A DNA stretch of 64,000 nucleotides from Tipula vernalis (Eukaryota > Arthropoda > Insecta > Diptera > Tipulidae), in NCBI GenBank assembly GCA_958295665.1, contig OY282560.1, forward strand, positions 86,404,311-86,468,310, read 5' to 3'. Below, piece by piece: positions 1 through 13,811 of the stretch. The translations under genes were made by a program, and so were the position numbers. How positions within the stretch are numbered: the stretch's first letter is position 1; each line of letters opens with the position of its first letter. The notes below the pieces were generated by a model. That model was given only the letters and a program-made list of their open reading frames with translations. It was not told the DNA's origin and ran no database searches.

Positions 1-83
1 TAAGAAATGTTTAGAAATAATCGAGCAATCAAAATAAAAATTGGCACAGCAATTACAGGTCCCGAAACCTATTGATAGAGGTA

Positions 84-3000
84 TCAACCATCGTAATCGG
101 ACCATTTTAGATTTTTCCCGCCCAAAAACTTGTGGTCTATAGCACAGTTGATATTCAATAAAATTGAATTTTCTAAGAAATGTTTAGAAATAATCGAGCA
201 ATCAAAATGAAAATTGTCACAGCAATTACAGGTCCCGAAACCTATTGATAGAGGTATCAACCATCGTAATCGGACCATTTTAGATTTTTCCCGCCCAAAA
301 ACTTGTGGGCTACTGCACAGTTGATTTTCAATAAAATTGAATTTTCTAAGAAATGTTTAGAAATAATCGAGCAATCAAAATGAAAATTGTCACAGCAATT
401 ACAGGCCCCGAAACCTATTGATAGAGGTATCAACCATCGTAATCGGACCATTTTAGATTTTTCCCGCCCAAAAACTTGTGGGCTACTGCACAGTTGATTT
501 TCAATAATATTGAATTTACTAAGAAATGTTTAGAAATAATCGAGCAATCAAAATGAAAATTGTCACAGCAATTACAGGCCCCGAAACCTATTGATAGAGG
601 TATCAACCATCGTAATCGGACCATTTTAGATTTTTGCCGCCCAAAAACTTGTGGGCTATAGCACAGTTGATTTTCAATAAAATTGAATTTTCTAAGAAAT
701 GTTTAGAAATAATCGAGCAATCAAAATGAAAATTGTCACAGCAATTACAGGTCCCGAAACCTATTGATAGAGGTATGTATCAACCATCGTAATCGGACCA
801 TTTTAGATTTTTGCCGCCCAAAAACTTGTGGGCTATAGCACAGTTGATTTTCAATAAAATTGAATTTTCTAAGAAATGTTTAGAAATAATCGAGCAATCA
901 AAATGAAAATTGTCACAGCCATTACAGGTCCCGAAACCTATTGATAGAGGTATCAACCATCGTAATCTGACCATTTTAGATTTTTGCCGCCCAAAAACTT
1001 GTGGGCTATAGCACAGTTGATTTTCAATAAAATTGAATTTTCTAAGAAATGTTTAGAAATAATCGAGCAATCAAAATGAAAATTGTCACAGCAATTACAG
1101 GCCCCGAAACCTATTGATAGAGGTATCAACCATCGTAATCGGACCATTTTAGATTTTTCCCGCCCAAAAACTTGTGGGCTACTGCAAAGTTGATTTTCAA
1201 TAAAATTGAATTTTCTAAGAAATGTTTAGAAATAATCGAGCAATCAAAATGAAAATTGTCACAGCAATTACAGGCCCCGAAACCTATTGATAGAGGTATC
1301 AACCATCGTAATCGGACCATTTTAGATTTTTGCCGCCCAAAAACTTGTGGGCTATAGCACAGTTGATTTTCAATAAAATTGAATTTTCTAAGAAATGTTT
1401 AGAAATAATCGAGCAATCAAAATGAAAATTGTCACAGCAATTACAGGTCCCGAAACCTATTGATAGAGGTATCAACCATCGTAATCTGACCATTTTAGAT
1501 TTTTGCCGCCCAAAAACTTGTGTGCTATAGCACAGTTGATTTTCAATAAAATTGAATTTTCTAAGAAATGTTTAGAAATAATCGAGCAATCAAAATGAAA
1601 ATTGTCACAGCAATTACAGGCCCCGAAACCTATTGATAGAGGTATCAACCATCGTAATCGGACCATTTTAGATTTTTCCCGCCCAAAAACTTGTGGGCTA
1701 CTGCAAAGTTGATTTTCAATAAAATTGAATTTTCTAAGAAATGTTTAGAAATAATCGAGCAATCAAAATGAAAATTGTCACAGCAATTACAGGCCCCGAA
1801 ACCTATTGATAGAGGTATCAACCATCGTAATCGGACCATTTTAGATTTTTGCCGCCCAAAAACTTGTGGGCTATAGCACAGTTGATTTTCAATAAAATTG
1901 AATTTTCTAAGAAATGTTTAGAAATAATCGAGCAATCAAAATGAAAATTGTCACAGCAATTACAGGTCCCGAAACCTATTGATAGAGGTATCAACCATCG
2001 TAATCTGACCATTTTAGATTTTTGCCGCCCAAAAACTTGTGGGCTATAGCACAGTTGATTTTCAATAAAATTGAATTTTCTAAGAAATGTTTAGAAATAA
2101 TCGAGCAATCAAAATGAAAATTGTCACAGCAATTACAGGCCCCGAAACCTATTGATAGAGGTATCAACCATCGTAATCGGACCATTTTAGATTTTTCCCG
2201 CCCAAAAACTTGTGGGCTACTGCAAAGTTGATTTTCAATAAAATTGAATTTTCTAAGAAATGTTTAGAAATAATCGAGCAATCAAAATGAAAATTGTCAC
2301 AGCAATTACAGGCCCCGAAACCTATTGATAGAGGTATCAACCATCGTAATCGGACCATTTTAGATTTTTGCCGCCCAAAAACTTGTGGGCTATAGCACAG
2401 TTGATTTTCAATAAAATTGAATTTTCTAAGAAATGTTTAGAAATAATCGAGCAATCAAAATGAAAATTGTCACAGCAATTACAGGTCCCGAAACCTATTG
2501 ATAGAGGTATCAACCATCGTAATCTGACCATTTTAGATTTTTGCCGCCCAAAAACTTGTGTGCTATAGCACAGTTGATTTTCAATAAAATTGAATTTTCT
2601 AAGAAATGTTTAGAAATAATCGAGCAATCAAAATGAAAATTGTCACAGCAATTACAGGCCCCGAAACCTATTGATAGAGGTATCAACCATCGTAATCGGA
2701 CCATTTTAGATTTTTCCCGCCCAAAAACTTGTGGGCTACTGCAAAGTTGATTTTCAATAAAATTGAATTTTCTAAGAAATGTTTAGAAATAATCGAGCAA
2801 TCAAAATGAAAATTGTCACAGCAATTACAGGCCCCGAAACCTATTGATAGAGGTATCAACCATCGTAATCGGACCATTTTAGATTTTTGCCGCCCAAAAA
2901 CTTGTGGGCTATAGCACAGTTGATTTTCAATAAAATTGAATTTTCTAAGAAATGTTTAGAAATAATCGAGCAATCAAAATGAAAATTGTCACAGCAATTA

Positions 3001-3720
3001 CAGGTCCCGAAACCTATTGATAGAGGTATCAACCATCGTAATCGGACCATTTTAGATTTTTGCCGCCCAAAAACTTGTGAGCTATAGCACAGTTGATTTT
3101 CAATAAAATTGAATTTACTAAGAAATGTTTAGAAATAATCGAGCAATCAAAATGAAAATTGTCACAGCAATTACAGGTCCCGAAACCTATTGATAGAGGT
3201 ATCAACCATCGTAATCGGACCATTTTAGATTTTTGCCGCCCAAAAACTTGTGGGCTATAGCACAGTTGATTTTCAATAAAATTGAATTTTCTAAGAAATG
3301 TTTAGAAATAATCGAGCAATCAAAATGAAAATTGTCACAGCAATTACAGGTCCCGAAACCTATTGATAGAGGTATCAACCATCGTAATCGGACCATTTTA
3401 GATTTTTGCCGCCCAAAAACTTGTGGGCTATAGCACAGTTGATTTTCAATAAAATTGAATTTTCTAAGAAATGTTTAGAAATAATCGAGCAATCAAAATG
3501 AAAATTGTCACAGCAATTACAGGTCCCGAAACCTATTGATAGAGGTATCAACCATCGTAATCTGACCATTTTAGATTTTTGCCGCCCAAAAACTTGTGGG
3601 CTATAGCACAGTTGATTTTCAATAAAATTGAATTTTCTAAGAAATGTTTAGAAATAATCGAGCAATCAAAATAAAAATTGGCACAGCAATTACAGGTCCC
3701 GAAACCTATTGATAGAGGTA
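84..3720. repeat. 21-mer higher-order repeat, copy 1 (3637 bp)
   Basis: This block of 21 monomers, including a 4-bp GTAT insertion at about 775-779, recurs almost base for base at 10175-13811. Shared private markers include the ATAAAAATTGGCACAGC variant at the block junction, the GGTCTATAGCACAG variant, and TGTGTGCTATAG. The similarity extends beyond the 21-mer to about 5460 (matching about 15560), so the exchange unit is probably larger, with an offset of about 10.09 kb. Confidence 0.9.
953..2855. repeat. 519-bp trimeric sub-repeat in 21-mer copy 1
   Basis: Three monomer variants cycle in fixed order. One has TACTGCAAAGTTG, the next TATAGCACAG with GGTCCC, and the third TCTGACC. They give a 519-bp period at 1126, 1645, 2164 and 2683. 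The same trimer run is present in copy 2 at 11044-12946, so it predates the larger duplication. Confidence 0.85.
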
Positions 3721-6700
3721 TCAACCATCGTAATCGGACCATTTTAGATTTTTCCCGCCCAAAAACTTGTGGTCTATAGCACAGTTGATATTCAATAAAA
3801 TTGAATTTTCTAAGAAATGTTTAGAAATAATCGAGCAATCAAAATGAAAATTGTCACAGCAATTACAGGTCCCGAAACCTAAACCTATTGATAGAGGTAT
3901 CAACCATCGTAATCGGACCATTTTAGATTTTTCCCGCCCAAAAACTTGTGGGCTACTGCACAGTTGATTTTCAATAAAATTGAATTTTCTAAGAAATGTT
4001 TAGAATAATCGAGCAATCAAAATGAAAATTGTCACAGCAATTACAGGCCCCGAAACCTATTGATAGAGGTATCAACCATCGTAATCGGACCATTTTAGAT
4101 TTTTCCCGCCCAAAAAACTTGTGGGCTATAGCACAGTTGATTTTCAATAAAATTGAATTTCTAAGAAATGTTTAGAAATAATCGAGCAATCAAAATGAAA
4201 ATTGTCACAGCAATTACAGGTCCCGAAACCTATTGATAGAGGTATCAACCATCGTAATCGGACCATTTTAGATTTTGCCGCCCAAAAACTTGTGGCTATA
4301 GCACAGTTGATTTTCAATAAAATTGAATTTTCTAAGAAATGTTTAGAAATAATCGAACAATCAAAATGAAAATTGTCACAGCAATTACAGGTCCCGAAAC
4401 CTATTGATAGAGGTATCAACCATCGTAATCTGACCATTTTAGATTTTTGCCGCCAAAAACTTGTGGGCTATAGCACAGTTGATTTTCAATAAAATTGAAT
4501 TTTCTAAGAAATGTTTAGAAATAATCGAGCAATCAAAATGAAATTGTCACAGCAATTACAGTCCCGAAACCTATTGATAGAGGTATCAACCATCGTATCG
4601 GACCATTTTAGATTTTTCCCGCCAGAAACTTGTGGGCTACTGCACAGTTGATTTTCAATAAAATTGAATTTTCTAAGAAATGTTTAGAAATAATCGAGCA
4701 ATCAAATGAAAATTGTCACAGCAATTACAGGTCCCGAAACCTATTGATAGAGGTATCAACCATCGTAATCGGACCATTTTAGATTTTTGCCGCCCAAAAA
4801 CTTGTGAGCTATAGCACAGTTGATTTTCAATAAAATTGAATTTACTAAGAAATGTTTAGAAATAATCGAGCAATCAAAATGAAAATTGTCACAGCAATTA
4901 CAGGTCCCGAAACCTATTGATAGAGGTATCAACCATCGTAATCGGACCATTTTAGATTTTTGCCGCCCAAAAACTTGTGGGCTATAGCACAGTTGATTTT
5001 CAATAAAATTGAATTTTCTAAGAAATGTTTAGAAATAATCGAGCAATCAAAATGAAAATTGTCACAGCAATTACAGGTCCCGAAACCTATTGATAGAGGT
5101 ATCAACCATCGTAATCGGACCATTTTAGATTTTTGCCGCCCAAAAACTTGTGGGCTATAGCACAGTTGATTTTCAATAAAATTGAATTTTCTAAGAAATG
5201 TTTAGAAATAATCGAGCAATCAAAATGAAAATTGTCACAGCAATTACAGGTCCCGAAACCTATTGATAGAGGTATCAACCATCGTAATCTGACCATTTTA
5301 GATTTTTCCCGCCCAAAAACTTGTGGGCTATAGCACAGTTGATTTTCAATAAAATTGAATTTTCTAAGAAATGTTTAGAAATAATCGAGCAATCAAAATG
5401 AAAATTGTCACACCAATTACAGGCCCCGAAACCTATTGATAGAGGTATCAACCATCGTAATCGGACCATTTTAGATTTTTCCCGCCCAGAAACTTGTGGG
5501 CTACTGCACAGTTGATTTTCAATAAAATTGAATTTTCTAAGAAATGTTTAGAAATAATCGAGCAATCAAAATGAAAATTGTCACAGCAATTACAGGTCCC
5601 GAAACCTATTGATAGAGGTATCAACCATCGTAATCTGACCATTTTAGATTTTTGCCGCCCAAAAACTTGTGGGCTATAGCACAGTTGATTTTCAATAAAA
5701 TTGAATTTTCTAAGAAATGTTTAGAAATAATCGAGCAATCAAAATGAAAATTGTCACAGCAATTACAGGTCCCGAAACCTATTGATAGAGGTATCAACCA
5801 TCGTAATCGGACCATTTTAGATTTTTGCCGCCCAAAAACTTGTGGGCTATAGCACAGTTGATTTTCAATAAAATTGAATTTTCTAAGAAATGTTTAGAAA
5901 TAATCGAGCAATCAAAATGAAAATTGTCACAGCAATTACAGGTCCCGAAACCTATTGATAGAGGTATCAACCATCGTAATCGGACCATTTTAGATTTTTG
6001 CCGCCCAAAAACTTGTGGGCTATAGCACAGTTGATTTTCAATAAAATTGAATTTTCTAAGAAATGTTTAGAAATAATCGAGCAATCAAAATGAAAATTGT
6101 CACAGCAATTACAGGTCCCGAAACCTATTGATAGAGGTATCAACCATCGTAATCGGACCATTTTAGATTTTTCCCGCCCAAAAACTTGTGGGCTATAGCA
6201 CAGTTGATTTTCAATAAAATTGAATTTACTAAGAAATGTTTAGAAATAATCGAGCAATCAAAATGAAAATTGTCACAGCAATTACAGGTCCCGAAACCTA
6301 TTGATAGAGGTATCAACCATCGTAATCGGACCATTTTAGATTTTTGCCGCCCAAAAACTTGTGGGCTATAGCACAGTTGATTTTCAATAAAATTGAATTT
6401 TCTAAGAAATGTTTAGAAATAATCGAGCAATCAAAATGAAAATTGTCACAGCAATTACAGGTCCCGAAACCTATTGATAGAGGTATCAACCATCGTAATC
6501 GGACCATTTTAGATTTTTGCCGCCCAAAAACTTGTGGGCTATAGCACAGTTGATTTTCAATAAAATTGAATTTTCTAAGAAATGTTTAGAAATAATCGAG
6601 CAATCAAAATGAAAATTGTCACAGCAATTACAGGTCCCGAAACCTATTGATAGAGGTATCAACCATCGTAATCTGACCATTTTAGATTTTTCCCGCCCAA

Positions 6701-7519
6701 AAACTTGTGGGCTATAGCACAGTTGATTTTCAATAAAATTGAATTTTCTAAGAAATGTTTAGAAATAATCGAGCAATCAAAATGAAAATTGTCACACCAA
6801 TTACAGGCCCCGAAACCTATTGATAGAGGTATCAACCATCGTAATCGGACCATTTTAGATTTTTCCCGCCCAAAAACTTGTGGGCTATAGCACAGTTGAT
6901 ATTCAATAAAATTGAATTTTCTAAGAAATGTTTAGAAATAATCGAGCAATCAAAATGTAAATTGTCACAGCAATTACAGGCCCCGAAACCTATTGATAGA
7001 GGTATCAACCATCGTAATCGGACCATTTTAGATTTTTGCCGCCCAAAAACTTGTGGGCTATAGCACAGTTGATTTTCAATAAAATTGAATTTTCTAAGAA
7101 ATGTTTAGAAATAATCGAGCAATCAAAATGAAAATTGTCACAGCAATTACAGGTCCCGAAACCTATTGATAGAGGTATCAACCATCGTAATCTGACCATT
7201 TTAGATTTTTCCCGCCCAAAAACTTGTGGGCTATAGCACAGTTGATTTTCAATAAAATTGAATTTTCTAAGAAATGTTTAGAAATAATCGAGCAATCAAA
7301 ATGAAAATTGTCACAGCAATTACAGGCCCCGAAACCTATTGATAGAGGTATCAACCATCGTAATCGGACCATTTTAGATTTTTCCCGCCCAAAAACTTGT
7401 GGGCTATAGCACAGTTGATTTTCAATAAAATTGAATTTTCTAAGAAATGTTTAGAAATAATCGAGCAATCAAAATGAAAATTGTCACAGCAATTACAGGT
7501 CCCGAAACCTATTGATAGA

Positions 7520-7571
7520 GGTATCAACAGTAGGTATCATCAAAATGAAAATTGTCACAGCAATTACAGGC
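7520..7571. repeat. Truncated satellite monomer (deletion junction)
   Basis: After GGTATCAAC the sequence jumps, through the short filler AGTAGGTATC, to ATCAAAATGAAAATTG. The distance between successive CCCGAAACC landmarks is therefore about 70 bp instead of 173. This is an internal deletion of roughly 103 bp. A second small deletion (15 bp, ATTGAT joined to CGTAATCGG) lies at about 8101-8108. Confidence 0.9.
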
Positions 7572-10174
7572 CCCGAAACCTATTGATAGAGGTATCAACC
7601 ATCGTAATCGGACCATTTTAGATTTTTCCCGCCCAAAAACTTGTGGGCTATAGCACAGTTGATTTTCAATAAAATTGAATTTTCTAAGAAATGTTTAGAA
7701 ATAATCGAGCAATCAAAATGAAAATTGTCACAGCAATTACAGGTCCCGAAACCTATTGATAGAGGTATCAACCATCGTAATCGGAGCATTTTAGATTTTT
7801 GCCGCCCAAAAACTTGTGGGCTATAGCACAGTTGATTTTCAATAAAATTGAATTTTCTAAGAAATGTTAAGAAATAATCGAGCAATCAAAATGAAAATTG
7901 GCACAGCAATTACAGGTCCCGAAACCTATTGATAGAGGTATCAACCATCGTAATCGGACCATTTTAGATTTTTGCCGCCCAAAAACTTGTGGGCTATAGC
8001 ACAGTTGATTTTCAATAAAATTGAATTTTCTAAGAAATGTTTAGAAATAATCGAGCAATCAAAATGAAAATTGTCACAGCAATTACAGGCCCCGAAACCT
8101 ATTGATCGTAATCGGACCATTTTAGATTTTTCCCGCCCAAAAACTTGTGGGCTATAGCACAGTTGATTTTCAATAAAATTGAATTTTCTAAGAAATGTTT
8201 AGAAATAATCGAGCAATCAAAATGAAAATTGTCACAGCAATTACAGGTCCCGAAACCTATTGATAGAGGTATCAACCATCGTAATCGGACCATTTTAGAT
8301 TTTTGCCGCCGAAAAACTTGTGAGCTATAGCACAGTTGATTTTCAATAAAATTGAATTTACTAAGAAATGTTTAGAAATAATCGAGCAATCAAAATGAAA
8401 ATTGTCACAGCAATTACAGGTCCCGAAACCTATTGATAGAGGTATCAACCATCGTAATCGGACCATTTTAGATTTTTGCCGCCCAAAAACTTGTGGGCTA
8501 TAGCACAGTTGATTTTCAATAAAATTGAATTTTCTAAGAAATGTTTAGAAATAATCGAGCAATCAAAATGAAAATTGTCACAGCAATTACAGGTCCCGAA
8601 ACCTATTGATAGAGGTATCAACCATCGTAATCGGACCATTTTAGATTTTTGCCGCCCAAAAACTTGTGGGCTATAGCACAGTTGATTTTCAATAAAATTG
8701 AATTTTCTAAGAAATGTTTAGAAATAATCGAGCAATCAAAATGAAAATTGTCACAGCAATTACAGGCCCCGAAACCTATTGATAGAGGTATCAACCATCG
8801 TAATCGGACCATTTTAGATTTTTCCCGCCGAAAAACTTGTGGGCTACTGCAAAGTTGATTTTCAATAAAATTGAATTTTCTAAGAAATGTTTAGAAATAA
8901 TCGAGCAATCAAAATGAAAATTGTCACAGCAATTACAGGCCCCGAAACCTATTGATAGAGGTATCAACCATCGTAATCGGACCATTTTAGATTTTTGCCG
9001 CCCAAAAACTTGTGGGCTATAGCACAGTTGATTTTCAATAAAATTGAATTTTCTAAGAAATGTTTAGAAATAATCGAGCAATCAAAATGAAAATTGTCAC
9101 AGCAATTACAGGTCCCGAAACCTATTGATAGAGGTATCAACCATCGTAATCTGACCATTTTAGATTTTTGCCGCCCAAAAACTTGTGGGCTATAGCACAG
9201 TTGATTTTCAATAAAATTGAATTTTCTAAGAAATGTTTAGAAATAATCGAGCAATCAAAATGAAAATTGTCACAGCAATTACAGGCCCCGAAACCTATTG
9301 ATAGAGGTATCAACCATCGTAATCGGACCATTTTAGATTTTTCCCGCCCAAAAACTTGTGGGCTATAGCACAGTTGATTTTCAATAAAATTGAATTTTCT
9401 AAGAAATGTTTAGAAATAATCGAGCAATCAAAATGAAAATTGTCACAGCAATTACAGGTCCCGAAACCTATTGATAGAGGTATCAACCATCGTAATCGGA
9501 CCATTTTAGATTTTTGCCGCCCAAAAACTTGTGAGCTATAGCACAGTTGATTTTCAATAAAATTGAATTTACTAAGAAATGTTTAGAAATAATCGAGCAA
9601 TCAAAATGAAAATTGTCACAGCAATTACAGGTCCCGAAACCTATTGATAGAGGTATCAACCATCGTAATCGGACCATTTTAGATTTTTGCCGCCCAAAAA
9701 CTTGTGGGCTATAGCACAGTTGATTTTCAATAAAATTGAATTTTCTAAGAAATGTTTAGAAATAATCGAGCAATCAAAATGAAAATTGTCACAGCAATTA
9801 CAGGTCCCGAAACCTATTGATAGAGGTATCAACCATCGTAATCGGACCATTTTAGATTTTTGCCGCCCAAAAACTTGTGGGCTATAGCACAGTTGATTTT
9901 CAATAAAATTGAATTTTCTAAGAAATGTTTAGAAATAATCGAGCAATCAAAATGAAAATTGTCACAGCAATTACAGGTCCCGAAACCTATTGATAGAGGT
10001 ATCAACCATCGTAATCTGACCATTTTAGATTTTTGCCGCCCAAAAACTTGTGGGCTATAGCACAGTTGATTTTCAATAAAATTGAATTTTCTAAGAAATG
10101 TTTAGAAATAATCGAGCAATCAAAATAAAAATTGGCACAGCAATTACAGGTCCCGAAACCTATTGATAGAGGTA

Positions 10175-13100
10175 TCAACCATCGTAATCGGACCATTTTA
10201 GATTTTTCCCGCCCAAAAACTTGTGGTCTATAGCACAGTTGATATTCAATAAAATTGAATTTTCTAAGAAATGTTTAGAAATAATCGAGCAATCAAAATG
10301 AAAATTGTCACAGCAATTACAGGTCCCGAAACCTATTGATAGAGGTATCAACCATCGTAATCGGACCATTTTAGATTTTTCCCGCCCAAAAACTTGTGGG
10401 CTACTGCACAGTTGATTTTCAATAAAATTGAATTTTCTAAGAAATGTTTAGAAATAATCGAGCAATCAAAATGAAAATTGTCACAGCAATTACAGGCCCC
10501 GAAACCTATTGATAGAGGTATCAACCATCGTAATCGGACCATTTTAGATTTTTCCCGCCCAAAAACTTGTGGGCTACTGCACAGTTGATTTTCAATAATA
10601 TTGAATTTACTAAGAAATGTTTAGAAATAATCGAGCAATCAAAATGAAAATTGTCACAGCAATTACAGGCCCCGAAACCTATTGATAGAGGTATCAACCA
10701 TCGTAATCGGACCATTTTAGATTTTTGCCGCCCAAAAACTTGTGGGCTATAGCACAGTTGATTTTCAATAAAATTGAATTTTCTAAGAAATGTTTAGAAA
10801 TAATCGAGCAATCAAAATGAAAATTGTCACAGCAATTACAGGTCCCGAAACCTATTGATAGAGGTATGTATCAACCATCGTAATCGGACCATTTTAGATT
10901 TTTGCCGCCCAAAAACTTGTGGGCTATAGCACAGTTGATTTTCAATAAAATTGAATTTTCTAAGAAATGTTTAGAAATAATCGAGCAATCAAAATGAAAA
11001 TTGTCACAGCCATTACAGGTCCCGAAACCTATTGATAGAGGTATCAACCATCGTAATCTGACCATTTTAGATTTTTGCCGCCCAAAAACTTGTGGGCTAT
11101 AGCACAGTTGATTTTCAATAAAATTGAATTTTCTAAGAAATGTTTAGAAATAATCGAGCAATCAAAATGAAAATTGTCACAGCAATTACAGGCCCCGAAA
11201 CCTATTGATAGAGGTATCAACCATCGTAATCGGACCATTTTAGATTTTTCCCGCCCAAAAACTTGTGGGCTACTGCAAAGTTGATTTTCAATAAAATTGA
11301 ATTTTCTAAGAAATGTTTAGAAATAATCGAGCAATCAAAATGAAAATTGTCACAGCAATTACAGGCCCCGAAACCTATTGATAGAGGTATCAACCATCGT
11401 AATCGGACCATTTTAGATTTTTGCCGCCCAAAAACTTGTGGGCTATAGCACAGTTGATTTTCAATAAAATTGAATTTTCTAAGAAATGTTTAGAAATAAT
11501 CGAGCAATCAAAATGAAAATTGTCACAGCAATTACAGGTCCCGAAACCTATTGATAGAGGTATCAACCATCGTAATCTGACCATTTTAGATTTTTGCCGC
11601 CCAAAAACTTGTGTGCTATAGCACAGTTGATTTTCAATAAAATTGAATTTTCTAAGAAATGTTTAGAAATAATCGAGCAATCAAAATGAAAATTGTCACA
11701 GCAATTACAGGCCCCGAAACCTATTGATAGAGGTATCAACCATCGTAATCGGACCATTTTAGATTTTTCCCGCCCAAAAACTTGTGGGCTACTGCAAAGT
11801 TGATTTTCAATAAAATTGAATTTTCTAAGAAATGTTTAGAAATAATCGAGCAATCAAAATGAAAATTGTCACAGCAATTACAGGCCCCGAAACCTATTGA
11901 TAGAGGTATCAACCATCGTAATCGGACCATTTTAGATTTTTGCCGCCCAAAAACTTGTGGGCTATAGCACAGTTGATTTTCAATAAAATTGAATTTTCTA
12001 AGAAATGTTTAGAAATAATCGAGCAATCAAAATGAAAATTGTCACAGCAATTACAGGTCCCGAAACCTATTGATAGAGGTATCAACCATCGTAATCTGAC
12101 CATTTTAGATTTTTGCCGCCCAAAAACTTGTGGGCTATAGCACAGTTGATTTTCAATAAAATTGAATTTTCTAAGAAATGTTTAGAAATAATCGAGCAAT
12201 CAAAATGAAAATTGTCACAGCAATTACAGGCCCCGAAACCTATTGATAGAGGTATCAACCATCGTAATCGGACCATTTTAGATTTTTCCCGCCCAAAAAC
12301 TTGTGGGCTACTGCAAAGTTGATTTTCAATAAAATTGAATTTTCTAAGAAATGTTTAGAAATAATCGAGCAATCAAAATGAAAATTGTCACAGCAATTAC
12401 AGGCCCCGAAACCTATTGATAGAGGTATCAACCATCGTAATCGGACCATTTTAGATTTTTGCCGCCCAAAAACTTGTGGGCTATAGCACAGTTGATTTTC
12501 AATAAAATTGAATTTTCTAAGAAATGTTTAGAAATAATCGAGCAATCAAAATGAAAATTGTCACAGCAATTACAGGTCCCGAAACCTATTGATAGAGGTA
12601 TCAACCATCGTAATCTGACCATTTTAGATTTTTGCCGCCCAAAAACTTGTGTGCTATAGCACAGTTGATTTTCAATAAAATTGAATTTTCTAAGAAATGT
12701 TTAGAAATAATCGAGCAATCAAAATGAAAATTGTCACAGCAATTACAGGCCCCGAAACCTATTGATAGAGGTATCAACCATCGTAATCGGACCATTTTAG
12801 ATTTTTCCCGCCCAAAAACTTGTGGGCTACTGCAAAGTTGATTTTCAATAAAATTGAATTTTCTAAGAAATGTTTAGAAATAATCGAGCAATCAAAATGA
12901 AAATTGTCACAGCAATTACAGGCCCCGAAACCTATTGATAGAGGTATCAACCATCGTAATCGGACCATTTTAGATTTTTGCCGCCCAAAAACTTGTGGGC
13001 TATAGCACAGTTGATTTTCAATAAAATTGAATTTTCTAAGAAATGTTTAGAAATAATCGAGCAATCAAAATGAAAATTGTCACAGCAATTACAGGTCCCG

Positions 13101-13811
13101 AAACCTATTGATAGAGGTATCAACCATCGTAATCGGACCATTTTAGATTTTTGCCGCCCAAAAACTTGTGAGCTATAGCACAGTTGATTTTCAATAAAAT
13201 TGAATTTACTAAGAAATGTTTAGAAATAATCGAGCAATCAAAATGAAAATTGTCACAGCAATTACAGGTCCCGAAACCTATTGATAGAGGTATCAACCAT
13301 CGTAATCGGACCATTTTAGATTTTTGCCGCCCAAAAACTTGTGGGCTATAGCACAGTTGATTTTCAATAAAATTGAATTTTCTAAGAAATGTTTAGAAAT
13401 AATCGAGCAATCAAAATGAAAATTGTCACAGCAATTACAGGTCCCGAAACCTATTGATAGAGGTATCAACCATCGTAATCGGACCATTTTAGATTTTTGC
13501 CGCCCAAAAACTTGTGGGCTATAGCACAGTTGATTTTCAATAAAATTGAATTTTCTAAGAAATGTTTAGAAATAATCGAGCAATCAAAATGAAAATTGTC
13601 ACAGCAATTACAGGTCCCGAAACCTATTGATAGAGGTATCAACCATCGTAATCTGACCATTTTAGATTTTTGCCGCCCAAAAACTTGTGGGCTATAGCAC
13701 AGTTGATTTTCAATAAAATTGAATTTTCTAAGAAATGTTTAGAAATAATCGAGCAATCAAAATAAAAATTGGCACAGCAATTACAGGTCCCGAAACCTAT
13801 TGATAGAGGTA
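10175..13811. repeat. 21-mer higher-order repeat, copy 2 (3637 bp)
   Basis: This is the second copy of the 21-monomer block. It has the same order of variant monomers and the same GTAT insertion (about 10865-10870). The block-junction monomer with ATAAAAATTGGCACAGC then recurs at about 13762, which gives the 3637-bp period directly (10175 to 13812). Confidence 0.9.
11044..12946. repeat. 519-bp trimeric sub-repeat in 21-mer copy 2
   Basis: The same three-monomer cycle as at 953-2855 recurs here with the TACTGCAAAG variant at 519-bp steps (11217, 11736, 12255, 12774). Confidence 0.85.
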
